Assembly (NCBI RefSeq): GCF_001544695.2
Contig: NZ_FCOM02000033.1
Coordinates: 1-64,000, forward strand
DNA length: 64,000 bases
DNA from: Caballeronia arvi
Lineage (GTDB): Bacteria > Pseudomonadota > Gammaproteobacteria > Burkholderiales > Burkholderiaceae
Reading direction: 5' to 3'
Within the stretch, counting starts at the first letter, position 1, and every line of letters starts with the position of its first letter. Both the position numbers and the translations under genes were made by a program. Shown here one piece after another: positions 7,560 to 16,949 of the stretch. The notes below the pieces were generated by a model. That model was not told where the DNA came from. It searched no databases and was given only the letters and a program-made list of their open reading frames with translations.

Positions 7560-9224
7560 ATGAATGCGCGTTTTTCCGCTTATTCCGCAGCACTCGGCGC
7601 CGTGCTGGTCGCGGCAATCATCGGCGCGTGCAGCGGCGGTGACTCCAGTGGCGATTCGACATCGGCAGCCGCAAGCAGGACGCCGTCGAGCGTATCGAAT
7701 GCAGCGGCCTCCGCCAACCCGATGGATGTCGTCACCTGGCACAACGACATCGCCCGCACCGGCCAGCAACTGGCGGAAACGATCCTCACGCCCGCGAACG
7801 TCCGTTCGAGCACCTTCGGCAAGCTCGGGTTCTTTTCCGTCGATGGCCTCGTCGACGCCGAGCCGCTGTTTCTCGCGAACGTGTCGATCGCGGGCGGCAC
7901 GCACAACGTGCTCTACGTCGCGACCGAAAACGCCAGCGTCTACGCATTCGACGCCGACAACGGCACCGTGCTCTGGAAAGTCTCGACTCTCGGCAGTGGC
8001 GAGAGTCCGAGCGACGACCACGGCTGCACCCAGATCACGCCGAAGATCGGCATCACGGCGACGCCGGTCATCGACCGTTCGCGCGGGCCGAATGGCGCGA
8101 TGTATGTCGTCGGCATGTCGAAGGATGGCGCGGGCGGCTATCACCAGCGCATTCACGCGCTCGACGTCACCACGGGCGCCGAACTCTTCAACGGGCCCAC
8201 GGAAATCCGCGCGACCTATCCGGGCAACGGCGCGGGCAGCCAGAACGGCACGCTCACGTTCGATCCGGGCCAGTACGCCGAGCGCGCGTCGCTGCTTTTG
8301 CTCAGAGGCTCCGTCTATACCGCTTGGACCTCGCATTGCGATTTCATGCCGTACACCGGCTGGGTGATCGGCTACGACGCCAATACGCTGCAGCAATCGA
8401 GCGTGCTGAACGTGACGCCGAACGGCCAGATGGGTTCGATCTGGATGAGCGGCGCGGGACCGGCGTCGGACGGCGAGGCGATCTTTTTGCTCGATGCCAA
8501 CGGCACCTTCGACGTAACGCAAAACGAACACGAGATGCCGATCCACGGGGACCACGGCAATGGCTTTCTGAGGATCAACCTGGCGCCGCTGCGGGTGCAG
8601 GATTATTTCCAGCCGTCGAACACGGTGCAGGAATCGAATCAGGATGAAGATCTCGGCTCGGGCGGCGCGATGGTACTGCCCGATTTCACCGACGCGAACG
8701 GCATCGTGCGTCATCTCGCGATCGGCGCAGGCAAGAACGGGGTCATCTATGTCGTGAACCGCTTCTCGCTGGGCAAGTTCGATTCGAACGGGGATCACAT
8801 CTATCAGGAACTGGTCGGCCGGATACGCGGACCGATGTTCGGTTCGCCCGCCTATTTCAACAACACGGTGTATTTCGGCGCGGTCGGCGACAGCATCAAG
8901 GCGTTCACGATTTCGAACGCCGCGCTCTCGGGAACGCCGACGAGCCAGACGCGGGAATCGTTCGGCTTCCCGGGGGCGACGCCCGGCATTTCCGCCAACG
9001 GCACGACGAACGGCATCTTGTGGGCGGCGGAGAACGGCGCGGTCGGCGTGCTGCGCGCCTACGACGCGACCAATCTCGACTTCGAGCTCTACAGCAGCAA
9101 CGATGCCGGCGCACGAGACCAGTTCGGCCAGGGCAACAAGTTCATCACGCCGATGATCGCGAACGGCAAGGTGTATGTGGGCACGAGGACCGGCGTCGCC
9201 GTGTTCGGATTGCTGTCGAACTAG
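7560..9224 (+). CDS. PQQ-like beta-propeller lipoprotein
   Basis: A 554-residue protein with a lipoprotein signal whose lipobox ends at Cys24 (IIGAC), followed by a low-complexity Ser/Ala linker and then a propeller built from PQQ-type repeats. One repeat is NVLYVATENASVYAFDADNG followed by TVLWK. It lacks a cytochrome c motif and the length of a quinoprotein alcohol dehydrogenase, so it is better seen as a PQQ-like scaffold or sensor than an enzyme. GGAGAAGGAG precedes the chosen ATG. It converges with the mxa set. Confidence 0.75.
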   Translation: MNARFSAYSAALGAVLVAAIIGACSGGDSSGDSTSAAASRTPSSVSNAAASANPMDVVTWHNDIARTGQQLAETILTPANVRSSTFGKLGFFSVDGLVDAEPLFLANVSIAGGTHNVLYVATENASVYAFDADNGTVLWKVSTLGSGESPSDDHGCTQITPKIGITATPVIDRSRGPNGAMYVVGMSKDGAGGYHQRIHALDVTTGAELFNGPTEIRATYPGNGAGSQNGTLTFDPGQYAERASLLLLRGSVYTAWTSHCDFMPYTGWVIGYDANTLQQSSVLNVTPNGQMGSIWMSGAGPASDGEAIFLLDANGTFDVTQNEHEMPIHGDHGNGFLRINLAPLRVQDYFQPSNTVQESNQDEDLGSGGAMVLPDFTDANGIVRHLAIGAGKNGVIYVVNRFSLGKFDSNGDHIYQELVGRIRGPMFGSPAYFNNTVYFGAVGDSIKAFTISNAALSGTPTSQTRESFGFPGATPGISANGTTNGILWAAENGAVGVLRAYDATNLDFELYSSNDAGARDQFGQGNKFITPMIANGKVYVGTRTGVAVFGLLSN

Positions 9225-9291
9225 CGCTCGTCGATCCGCGACTCGACGCCATCGTCCATGCGGATCGCGAACGGGCGCTCAAGACCGCGAA

Positions 9292-10224
9292 TCAGGCAGA
9301 CGCTTTACTGCGAAGCACCGACGGCATGAACCGCCACACGAGCAGAACGAACGCGAGCGCGACGGGCATCCAGTTAAGCCGTGTCGGCACGCGATCGCGA
9401 AGGGCGTAACGTTCGTCCGTCATCGCCGCGATCAGGTCTCGCGGCGTGCGCAAGCGTCGATACGCGAAGCCGATTTGCCCGGCCACCGACGACAGATACT
9501 GCCCGCGCAATTCCGACAACTCTTCGTGACTTTCGATGGCCCCGCCCGCACGCGATTGAGCGGGCACCTGAATCACTTCATCGGCGCGCCAATAGCCGAT
9601 GCGCCTGCCGTTGCGGTCGGTCTTCGGAATGGGCGCGGGCTGATCGCCGCCGACGCCGATGAGCCACCCCTTCACCTCGCCGCGCGGAATATCGCGCACG
9701 CGCCGATCGTCGGGCAAAACGGGCGGCGCTTCCTGTCCGTCCGTCAGAAACAGCACGCTCGCGCCCTGACCGACGCTTGTCGCCGTGCGCACGGCGGCAA
9801 AGACACCGCCTTCGGCGACGCGGCTCCAGTTGGTCCAGCGCATGCTGCCGTCGATACCATCCAGCGACGCGAGCAGCGCATCGAAGTTCGCGCAGACTTC
9901 GATGGGCGGTACGAGCAGCAACGTATTCTGCCCCGTGAAAATGCTCCAACCGATCTTCGATCCGCACGGCAGGCGCCCCAGCGCTTCGCGCATGGCCGCG
10001 CGCGCGAAGTCGAGCCGGCTGACCGGCGCGGCGCCTCCATCGATATCCGCGGCATCTTCGACATCCATGCTCTGCGTGATATCGAATGTGACGATGGTCC
10101 TGAACACATCGCGCTGGAACATCACGTCCGGCATCCAGACCGCGGCGGCGAGCAAGGGCACGGCGGCGACGATCGCCCAGTTTCTCCGGCGCAACAGCGC
10201 GAGCACGGCCGACGCGGCGCTCAT
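9292..10224 (-). CDS. mxaL: MxaL-like von Willebrand A membrane protein
   Basis: A 310-residue protein with an N-terminal membrane helix (about 16-31), a vWA domain whose metal-site motif is DITQS starting at Asp48, and a C-terminal membrane helix (about 285-300). It is last in an mxaR-S-A-C-K-L gene order. In methylotrophs MxaA, MxaK and MxaL are needed for calcium insertion into the PQQ methanol dehydrogenase. The start is set by the ATGA overlap with the preceding gene. Confidence 0.75.
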   Translation of the reverse strand: MSAASAVLALLRRRNWAIVAAVPLLAAAVWMPDVMFQRDVFRTIVTFDITQSMDVEDAADIDGGAAPVSRLDFARAAMREALGRLPCGSKIGWSIFTGQNTLLLVPPIEVCANFDALLASLDGIDGSMRWTNWSRVAEGGVFAAVRTATSVGQGASVLFLTDGQEAPPVLPDDRRVRDIPRGEVKGWLIGVGGDQPAPIPKTDRNGRRIGYWRADEVIQVPAQSRAGGAIESHEELSELRGQYLSSVAGQIGFAYRRLRTPRDLIAAMTDERYALRDRVPTRLNWMPVALAFVLLVWRFMPSVLRSKASA

Positions 10225-10760
10225 GGCAGATCGTCGCTCTGTGCGCCGCGCAGCTTCACGCTGGAGCGCTTCTTCACATCGGCATCCTCCTGATCGCCGG
10301 GCGATTCGGGCGCGAGCCACAGCGCGCGTTCGAGGTTGTAGCGCGCGTCCCAGTCGCCGGGCGCGAGCCGCAGCGTCGCGCGGTAACGCTCCTTGGCCTG
10401 TTCGAGCGATGGCAGCGAGCGGATCGGACCTGCGGCATCGGGGCCGGCCGCCTCGCGCAGTTGCATGTTCGCGAGATCGAACAGCGCGGCGGCGCGTAGC
10501 GTCTGATCGTCGTCTTGCGCGATGAGCGCATCGAAGAGACGTTGCGCATCGTTCGCGCGTCCCGCCTTCGAAAGCGCGACCGCGCGCGCGAGCCGCACTT
10601 CGGGCGCTTTCTCCGGCGCGTTCGGATTGCCGGCGCTCACTGCGCTCACCGCGTTCGCAACGGCTTGCGCGTGTCGGAGCGTCGCCCAGTCGTAGCATGC
10701 GATCGCGGCGAATACGCATGTCGCGGCGCCGAATGCGATGTGGATGGCGCGGCGCTTCAT
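10221..10760 (-). CDS. mxaK: MxaK-like TPR-type membrane-anchored protein
   Basis: A 179-residue protein with one N-terminal membrane anchor (about 5-22) and helical tetratricopeptide-like repeats (residues 50-150, for example ARAVALSKAGRANDAQRLFD and GDWDARYNLERAL). Its ATGA overlap with the MxaC gene on one side and the MxaL gene on the other shows a tightly coupled operon. The name rests mainly on position and general fold, because MxaK is poorly conserved in sequence. Confidence 0.7.
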   Translation of the reverse strand: MKRRAIHIAFGAATCVFAAIACYDWATLRHAQAVANAVSAVSAGNPNAPEKAPEVRLARAVALSKAGRANDAQRLFDALIAQDDDQTLRAAALFDLANMQLREAAGPDAAGPIRSLPSLEQAKERYRATLRLAPGDWDARYNLERALWLAPESPGDQEDADVKKRSSVKLRGAQSDDLP

Positions 10761-11737
10761 CGCCAGCTCCGCACCTGAACGAGCCGCAGCGCGAGCAGCG
10801 CCGTGCAGGCCGTCAACGCGACGGCGAAGCAGGCCGTGCTGTCATCCTGCCGCGGCAGGCGTTCCTCGAACGCAACGAGCGAGCGATGCTGCCTGTCGAT
10901 GTCCGACATCGCGGCGGCCATCGCCGCTGCGTCCTCCGTCTGATAGAGCCGGTACGGCGTTGCGAGCCCCTGAAAGTAGCGATGCAGTTCCGCTTCCTCG
11001 GATGGGTCGTCGGCGGATGTGGGCTTCGTTAGGTCGGGGCTGTACACGCCGCTTCGCAGATACACGAAGTACAGCGCGATGCGATTGCGCGCCAGTCCGC
11101 TGCCGATGGCGGCGCGCGCGTCGGCATCGAGACGGGCGCCGCCATCCGAGACCAGCACGATGGTTCTGCGGCCCGCAAGATCATGACCGTCGAATTGGCG
11201 GATCGCGGCGATGAGACCACGGTCGAGCCGCGTGTCCGGTGTGCCGCGGCCGATCGCGGTGCCCGAAAGCGCCGCTTCGATGATGCGATGATTCGCGGTG
11301 AACGGCACGGCGAGAATCGGGCTGATGCCGAACATCATGAACGCGAAGCGGTCGTCGGGCCTTCCGGCGACGAAGCGTTCGAGCGAATGGCGCGCCACCG
11401 CGTTCTTCGACTGGCCGCCTGGCTCGACGACGGGCGTCTTCGACATCACGGCGTCCATGCTTGCGCTGCGGTCCATCAGAATGAGGATTTCCGATGCCGT
11501 GCCCGTGCGCATCACGCGCACATTCGAGCGCCCCGGACCCGCGAGCCCGACGACGATGGCCAGCATCGCCAGCAGCGCGCACACGCGCCGGGCGTATTCG
11601 ATCGCCGTGCCGAGACTGTCGCGGGGCAGCCAGCCGACGAACGAATAGGCGAAAGTCTCCGACGGCCTCGGCAGCAAAGGCAGGAACGCGAGCGGCAGCA
11701 TGAGAAGCAGCCAGGGCCGGAGGAAATCGAACGACAT
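10757..11737 (-). CDS. mxaC: MxaC/BatA-like von Willebrand A membrane protein
   Basis: A 326-residue protein with N-terminal hydrophobic segments (about 8-24 and 50-67), a vWA domain with an intact metal-ion site motif DRSASMD (89-95), and a C-terminal membrane helix. This is the layout of MxaC and of BatA aerotolerance-type proteins. A GTG start at 11746 that overlaps the MxaA stop codon would add MTA and is equally possible. Together with MoxR and DUF58 partners it probably acts as a membrane-side adaptor for enzyme maturation. Confidence 0.77.
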   Translation of the reverse strand: MSFDFLRPWLLLMLPLAFLPLLPRPSETFAYSFVGWLPRDSLGTAIEYARRVCALLAMLAIVVGLAGPGRSNVRVMRTGTASEILILMDRSASMDAVMSKTPVVEPGGQSKNAVARHSLERFVAGRPDDRFAFMMFGISPILAVPFTANHRIIEAALSGTAIGRGTPDTRLDRGLIAAIRQFDGHDLAGRRTIVLVSDGGARLDADARAAIGSGLARNRIALYFVYLRSGVYSPDLTKPTSADDPSEEAELHRYFQGLATPYRLYQTEDAAAMAAAMSDIDRQHRSLVAFEERLPRQDDSTACFAVALTACTALLALRLVQVRSWR

Positions 11738-11742
11738 GGCGG

Positions 11743-12621
11743 TCACTGCCTTCTCTTTTCGGCGCGATACAGCGCCCGCGCGAACGCGCGCAAAGGGAAC
11801 GGCGCCGGGGCAGCATCGCGGCCGAAGAAGCGCTGCTGCGAGCCGGCATAGAACGCTTCGAGCTGCGTCCTGAGCGTTTCGAGCCACGGCACGCGGACAA
11901 ACAGCGCGTTCAGCGAGCGGGCATGCACGACCTGACCGGCGGTTTCGTCGAGCGCGCGGTGCAGGCAGACCCAGGCCTGATCGTCGGCGTCGATATCGAC
12001 CGCGCCGCGTTTGCGGATCGATTCCCACGCGCGGGCGAAGGGCAGCCGCCGCGCGTCCTCGCGCCTGCGCCATGACCACCATGCGATCCAGCCGAGCAGC
12101 GTGGCGAACGTGAGTGCGAGCGTCGCGAACATTCGATGCCGCGTTTCGATGGGCGGCTGCGGCACGACGATGCGGTCCGGCCTCAGCGGCTGAAGATCGC
12201 CCGCGCGGAACGACGCACGCGGCGTCAGCGAGCCGATGCTGATGGGCCATGCGGCGACCCGCAGCGTCGCGCCCGCCGTGGACGTCAGTTCGAATGCGGG
12301 CACTTCGGCTTGCGTCAGCGATTGCGCCGCATTGACGATCTGATAGTCGATGACCATCCACGCGCGACCCTGCGCATCCTTCTCGATGCGCGGCTGCCGG
12401 CGTTCGAGCCATACGCCGACGCGGCCCGTCGAGGGCAGCGCAACGTCGCGCATGTCGTGACCATCGACGGAAAGGAGCACGCGTTGCGTCAGCATGTCGC
12501 CCAGCACATGGCCGAATGCGCGCGGTTGCTGCACGACGGCGTCGACGGACCGTTCGGCTTCGGCGCGGCATGTGCCGTTCAGCGCGAACGCCATCAGCAC
12601 GATGATGCAGCCGCGCTTCAT
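11743..12621 (-). CDS. mxaA: MxaA-like calcium-insertion factor
   Basis: A 292-residue protein with a signal peptide ending around Ala20 and a periplasmic domain beginning VVQQPRAFGHVLGD, a pattern typical of MxaA. A membrane helix near 170-188 (TLALTFATLLGWIAWWSW) and a cytoplasmic tail of about 100 residues follow. MxaA of methylotrophs is required for calcium-loaded, active methanol dehydrogenase. The start overlaps the MxaS stop (ATGA). It is the most diagnostic member of this set. Confidence 0.75.
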   Translation of the reverse strand: MKRGCIIVLMAFALNGTCRAEAERSVDAVVQQPRAFGHVLGDMLTQRVLLSVDGHDMRDVALPSTGRVGVWLERRQPRIEKDAQGRAWMVIDYQIVNAAQSLTQAEVPAFELTSTAGATLRVAAWPISIGSLTPRASFRAGDLQPLRPDRIVVPQPPIETRHRMFATLALTFATLLGWIAWWSWRRREDARRLPFARAWESIRKRGAVDIDADDQAWVCLHRALDETAGQVVHARSLNALFVRVPWLETLRTQLEAFYAGSQQRFFGRDAAPAPFPLRAFARALYRAEKRRQ

Positions 12622-13481
12622 ACAGCGGTTTCCAGAAAATGGCGCGAAAGCGCTTCCGCATCGAACGCGCCTTCGACAAAGAAGGGAAACGCGCCGTGTC
12701 GGCCGAAAGCCTTCTTCAGTTCGACGCGGCGCGCGGCGACATTCGCGCGCCACTGTTCGATCACGCGTGGACGCAGCCAGAGCGTGCGCTTGCCGCCGGT
12801 TTCCATGTCGCGCACCGGCAGAAACTTGCCGGCATCGGGCGGCTCGATCTCGGCGGTGTCCCAGATCACGATCGGCACGACGCGCGCGCTGACGAGGTGG
12901 TGCAGGGCGGCGTCGAGCCGGGCGAGCGGCCAGTGGAAATCGGAGACGAGGAAGACGAGACCGTGACGGCCCGCGAGACCGTCGAGCGTGCGCACGAGGG
13001 CGCTGTCGTCGTGCGTCCTGTGCGGAGATGGAGCGACCCGGCGCAACGCCGCCGCCATGTCGTCGCCGACTGCGCGGCCGTGCCGGGGCGGCACGAACAG
13101 ATCGTCGCGCACGCGATGATCGAACGCGAGCATGCCGACCTGATCGCCCGTCCGGAACGCGCTGTAGCCCAGCGCTTCGACGAAGTCGGCAGCGAGATCG
13201 AGTTTCGTGCGCTTCGTGCCGAAGTGCATCGATGGCGAGACGTCCGCCACCACGTGCAGCGGAACGGCGACGCGCTGCAGATGCAGCCGCACGAGCCATT
13301 GCTGCGGCACCGAACGCTGGCTCGCGCGCAGATCGAGGCGGCGCGGATCGGGATGATCGAACAGGCGCGCGTGCATGGCGAACTCCTGTCCCGCGCCGAA
13401 GCTCGATCCCGGATGCGAGCCGGGCCGGAAGCCCTTTGCGCGCCCCGGCAGCCGGTAGTGGAATTCGACCGGATCTTTCAT
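12618..13481 (-). CDS. mxaS: MxaS-like DUF58 protein
   Basis: A 287-residue soluble DUF58/vWA-type protein. The metal-site motif DVSPS starts at Asp80, and the central strands (VVADVSPSM, GLVFLVSDFHWPL) match the fold. It follows the MoxR ATPase gene by three bases and overlaps the MxaA gene. DUF58 proteins are the usual partners of MoxR ATPases. Confidence 0.78.
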   Translation of the reverse strand: MKDPVEFHYRLPGRAKGFRPGSHPGSSFGAGQEFAMHARLFDHPDPRRLDLRASQRSVPQQWLVRLHLQRVAVPLHVVADVSPSMHFGTKRTKLDLAADFVEALGYSAFRTGDQVGMLAFDHRVRDDLFVPPRHGRAVGDDMAAALRRVAPSPHRTHDDSALVRTLDGLAGRHGLVFLVSDFHWPLARLDAALHHLVSARVVPIVIWDTAEIEPPDAGKFLPVRDMETGGKRTLWLRPRVIEQWRANVAARRVELKKAFGRHGAFPFFVEGAFDAEALSRHFLETAV

Positions 13482-13484
13482 GCG

Positions 13485-14540
13485 TCAGGGCACCGCGATC
13501 TTCTGCACGATCATCGCCGTCAATGTCTCCGCGAGCGCCTGACGCCGCATTTCGTAGACCGGCGTGAAGAACACGCGATGCCCCAGCGCGGGCAGCAGCA
13601 CGGCGTGCACGTCCTCGGGGAGCGCGTGCAGCCGTCCGTCGAGCCAGGCGTGGGCGCGCACCGCGCGGACCAGCGCGCTCATGCCGCGCGGACTCGCGCC
13701 CGCGAGAATCAGCCGGTCCATGTCGACGCCATCGATCTCGATGCCGAAGCGCTGCGGCGTTTCGGTCGCCTGCCAGATATCGAGCACGTATTGCTCGATG
13801 CTCGCGCTCAGGCTCACGCAGCGCTGGATCGCCGCGCCGATATGGTTCAGCCGCGCCGCATCGATCACAGCGGCGGGCACGCTTTCGAGCAGCGCATCGA
13901 CGTCATGGAAGACGGGATCGAAAACGAGCGCGCGGCGTATGTCCGGCGTCGCGGGCGTCGGCATGTTGAGCTCGAAAAGAAAACGGTCGCGGGCGGCGGA
14001 GGCCAGCTCGAACGTCTCGTCCTTCTCGACCTTGTTGCGGTCGGCGAAGACCGTCAGATGCGGGAACCGATAGTCGCGGCCGAATGCCGACACGGAGCGC
14101 TCGGCCATCGCGCGCAGCATGAGCGACTGGACCTGCGGGCGCGAACGGTTGATCTCGTTGAAGAAGAAGGTCGTCAGATGCGCGCCGTGACGCAGCAGCG
14201 GGCCGGGATCGATGCGCGGTTTGCCGTCGGCATCGACGAAGGTGTGATAGATCAGATCGCCGGGCATGAGGTCGATCGTGCCTTCGATGCGTTCGAAAGC
14301 GCCGCCCGCCGCGCGCGCGAACGCACGCAGCAGCGTCGTCTTGCCGACGCCCACGCCGCCCTCGAGCAGCACGTGTCCCCGCGCATACAGCGCCACGTTG
14401 ATCAGATGGATCGTGTCCTTCTGGCCCACGACGGCGTTCGCGACCGCGTCTTCCATTTTCAGCGCGTCGGCGCGCCAGTCCTGCAATTCGCTTTCCGTTG
14501 CCATGATTATCGTGACGATGCGTTCGCCAATGAACGCCAT
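13485..14540 (-). CDS. mxaR: MoxR-family AAA+ ATPase (MxaR-like)
   Basis: A 351-residue AAA+ chaperone-like ATPase. Walker A is GGVGVGKTT (61-69) and Walker B is FFFNE with catalytic Glu129; the C-terminal AAA lid domain contains ASPRGMSALVRAVRAHAW. It leads the mxaR-S-A-C-K-L operon. MoxR ATPases work with DUF58 and vWA proteins to mature metal or cofactor enzymes. No strong ribosome site is seen at 14540; a start at the in-frame ATG at 14504 (339 residues) is equally plausible and fits family length better. Confidence 0.82.
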   Translation of the reverse strand: MAFIGERIVTIIMATESELQDWRADALKMEDAVANAVVGQKDTIHLINVALYARGHVLLEGGVGVGKTTLLRAFARAAGGAFERIEGTIDLMPGDLIYHTFVDADGKPRIDPGPLLRHGAHLTTFFFNEINRSRPQVQSLMLRAMAERSVSAFGRDYRFPHLTVFADRNKVEKDETFELASAARDRFLFELNMPTPATPDIRRALVFDPVFHDVDALLESVPAAVIDAARLNHIGAAIQRCVSLSASIEQYVLDIWQATETPQRFGIEIDGVDMDRLILAGASPRGMSALVRAVRAHAWLDGRLHALPEDVHAVLLPALGHRVFFTPVYEMRRQALAETLTAMIVQKIAVP

Positions 14541-14670
14541 CGTGCGAGGAAAGCACGAGCCGTGCCGTCAGGATTTGGCCAGGAGGAGAGCGGGGAAGCG
14601 GGGCAGTGTGTCATCGCGCGAGACAACCTGTGGCAGGACTCGCGCGTCATGGGCCAGCCGGAAACGCGTT

Positions 14671-15798
14671 CTATACGATGCTGTCCAGCGCTTTTGTGAA
14701 CCGGGCCACCGCACCGTCGACATCGTGCAGCTTATCCAGCCCGAACAATCCGATACGGAAGGTCTTGAAATCGTCAGGCTCGTCGCATTGCAGAGGAACG
14801 CCAGCCGCGATCTGCACGCCGGCATCGGCGAACTTCTTGCCGGACCGTATGCCGTCGTCGTCCGTGTAGCAGACCACGACGCCGGGCGCCTCGAAACCTT
14901 CGGCCGCCACGCTTTTGAAACCCTTGTCAGCAAGAAGCGAGCGAATGCGCTTGCCGAGTTCGAGCTGTTCCGCTCTCACCTTGTCGAGGCCGTAAGCCTC
15001 GGTTTCCTTGATGACGTCACGCAGCTTCGCAAGACTGTCCGTGGGCATCGTGGCGTGATACGCGAAGCCATTGTTTTCGTAGGCTTCCATGATTTGCAGC
15101 CACTTGCGAAGGTCGCAGGCAAAACTGGTGCTGGTCGTTGCGTCGATTCGTTCGCGGGCGAGGGCGCCGAGCATGACGAGTGCACAGCAGGGCGGCGCGC
15201 TCCATCCCTTTTGCGGCGCGCTGATCAGCACGTCGATGCCGCTCGCCTGCATGTCGACCCAGACCGTGCCGGACGCGATGCAATCCAGTACGAACATTCC
15301 GCCGACGGCATGAACCGCGTCGGCCACCGCGCGCAAATAGTCATCAGGCAGCATCATGCCGGATGCGGTTTCGACATGCGGCGCGAAGACCAGATCCGGC
15401 CTGTTCTTCATGATCGCGGCGACGACTTCTTCGACCGGAGGCGGTGCGTATCCGGCCTGCCTGCCTTGTTCGACCGGGCGCGCCTTCAACACCGTCGACT
15501 CGGAAGGAATGCCGCCCATGTCGAAAATCTGCGACCAGCGGAAACTGAACCAGCCATTGCGGATGACGAGACATTTCTTGTTCGTCGCGAACTGGCGCGC
15601 GACGGCTTCCATGCCGAACGTCCCGCTGCCGGGGACGACAACGACGGACTTCGCGTTGTAGACCTTCTTCAGGCCATCGGAAATGTCGCGCATGACGCCC
15701 TGAAAGCGCTGCGACATATGATTGATCGATCGGTCGGTGTACACGACCGAATATTCGAGCAGTCCCTCGCGGTCGACATCGGGAAGTAATCCAGGCAC
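14671..15798 (-). CDS. Class V PLP aminotransferase (alanine/serine-glyoxylate type)
   Basis: A 375-residue fold-type I PLP enzyme resembling alanine-glyoxylate/serine-glyoxylate aminotransferases. The cofactor lysine is Lys197 in SAPQKGW and the ring-nitrogen aspartate is Asp172 in FVLDCIASG. I chose the GTG at 15798 because GGAGG lies five bases upstream and the protein then begins MPGLLPDVDREG; a longer ATG version adds 23 unconserved residues. It is the last gene of the long minus-strand catabolic run, 38 bases after the XdhC gene, though it could be an independent gene. Confidence 0.82.
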   Translation of the reverse strand: MPGLLPDVDREGLLEYSVVYTDRSINHMSQRFQGVMRDISDGLKKVYNAKSVVVVPGSGTFGMEAVARQFATNKKCLVIRNGWFSFRWSQIFDMGGIPSESTVLKARPVEQGRQAGYAPPPVEEVVAAIMKNRPDLVFAPHVETASGMMLPDDYLRAVADAVHAVGGMFVLDCIASGTVWVDMQASGIDVLISAPQKGWSAPPCCALVMLGALARERIDATTSTSFACDLRKWLQIMEAYENNGFAYHATMPTDSLAKLRDVIKETEAYGLDKVRAEQLELGKRIRSLLADKGFKSVAAEGFEAPGVVVCYTDDDGIRSGKKFADAGVQIAAGVPLQCDEPDDFKTFRIGLFGLDKLHDVDGAVARFTKALDSIV

Positions 15799-15836
15799 GC
15801 TCGCCTCCGGTAACAGACGGAAAAAGCCGATTGTAG

Positions 15837-16880
15837 TCAGGTTTGACGAAAGCCGTCTGGGATGCAACTGGTCTGCTCATTGGCGGCGACATCGAGCGCG
15901 GATTTCGCCTCGTCGATTCGCAGTCCGTCCGGCAAGGTCACGCCATTTTTGGCCGCGGTGACTTCGGCAAGTATCGATATCGCAATCTCCGGCGGCGTCC
16001 GGCTGCCGATATAGATGCCGACCGGTCCGCGCAACCGGGCAAGTTCTTCCTTGCTCAGATCGAAATGGGTCTCCAGCCGTTCGCGTCGCGCCGTGTTGTT
16101 CCTGCGCGAGCCGAGCGCGCCGACGTAGAACGCAGGCGTTCGCAGCGCCTCCATCAACGCGAGGTCGTCGAGCTTCGGATCGTGCGTCAGTGCGATCACG
16201 GCGCAGCGATCATCGAGTTTCATGTCGAGCACGGTATCGTCCGGCATGGTCCGCACGAGCGTCGTGCCGGGCACCTGCCACGTGTCGCTGTATTCCTCGC
16301 GCGGGTCGCAGACGGTGACCTTGTAGTCCAGTCCCAGCGCGATTTCGCAGAGATAGCGCGAAAGCTGGCCGGCGCCGATCACGAGCATCCGATGGCGCGG
16401 GCCGTGAACGGTCAGCAGCCGGCGTCCGTCGAAAGCCACGCCCTCAGCCGAAGACCCCGGCACGAGTCGCACTTCGCCGCTCTCCATATCCAGCGAGCGC
16501 CTGACGACCTCGCCGGCCATCACCCGCCGGCACAGATCGTCGATCCTGCTGTCGCGCGTGAGCGGTTCGAGAACCAGCTCGATCGTGCCGCCGCATGGCA
16601 ATCCGAAACGATGCGCCTCCTCGGCCGAGATCCCGTACTTCACGGCTTCCGGGCGCGTCTGCCGGATGCCGAGTCGCCGCACGCGATCGATCAGATCGTC
16701 CTCGATGCAGCCGCCGGACACCGACCCTGCGACCGAGCCATCCTCGCCTATCGCCAGCATGGCGCCTTCAGGCCGTGGCGATGAACCCCACGTCCTGACG
16801 ACGGTGACGAGCAGCACGCGACGCCCGCCTTGAATCCAGCGGGCGCTGGCCTTGAGCACATCGAGATCGATGCTATCCAT
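15837..16880 (-). CDS. XdhC-family molybdenum cofactor maturation protein
   Basis: A 347-residue XdhC/CoxI-family protein. The N-terminal part has VTVVRTWGSSPRPEGAML and GSVSGGCIED motifs; the C-terminal Rossmann-like part has VIGAGQLSRYL and ALGSRRNN. The family binds molybdenum cofactor, assists its sulfuration and inserts it into xanthine-dehydrogenase-type hydroxylases. Its place in the same run as a CoxL/S/M enzyme suggests it serves that enzyme. Confidence 0.87.
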   Translation of the reverse strand: MDSIDLDVLKASARWIQGGRRVLLVTVVRTWGSSPRPEGAMLAIGEDGSVAGSVSGGCIEDDLIDRVRRLGIRQTRPEAVKYGISAEEAHRFGLPCGGTIELVLEPLTRDSRIDDLCRRVMAGEVVRRSLDMESGEVRLVPGSSAEGVAFDGRRLLTVHGPRHRMLVIGAGQLSRYLCEIALGLDYKVTVCDPREEYSDTWQVPGTTLVRTMPDDTVLDMKLDDRCAVIALTHDPKLDDLALMEALRTPAFYVGALGSRRNNTARRERLETHFDLSKEELARLRGPVGIYIGSRTPPEIAISILAEVTAAKNGVTLPDGLRIDEAKSALDVAANEQTSCIPDGFRQT

Positions 16881-16949
16881 GAAGATCGTTGTTCCCTGAA
16901 TCCGCCGCTCGCGACCGGCGAACGCGAATCCGTGCTTCGAAAGAACGCG

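Noticed and set aside
9292..14540. Evidence for methylotrophy
   Set aside because: Only maturation genes are present; no dehydrogenase, cytochrome cL or formaldehyde genes lie in the window.
12639..14699. 686-residue plus-strand open frame opposite mxaS and mxaR
   Set aside because: It crosses two well-supported minus-strand genes with tight overlaps and has no recognisable domain.
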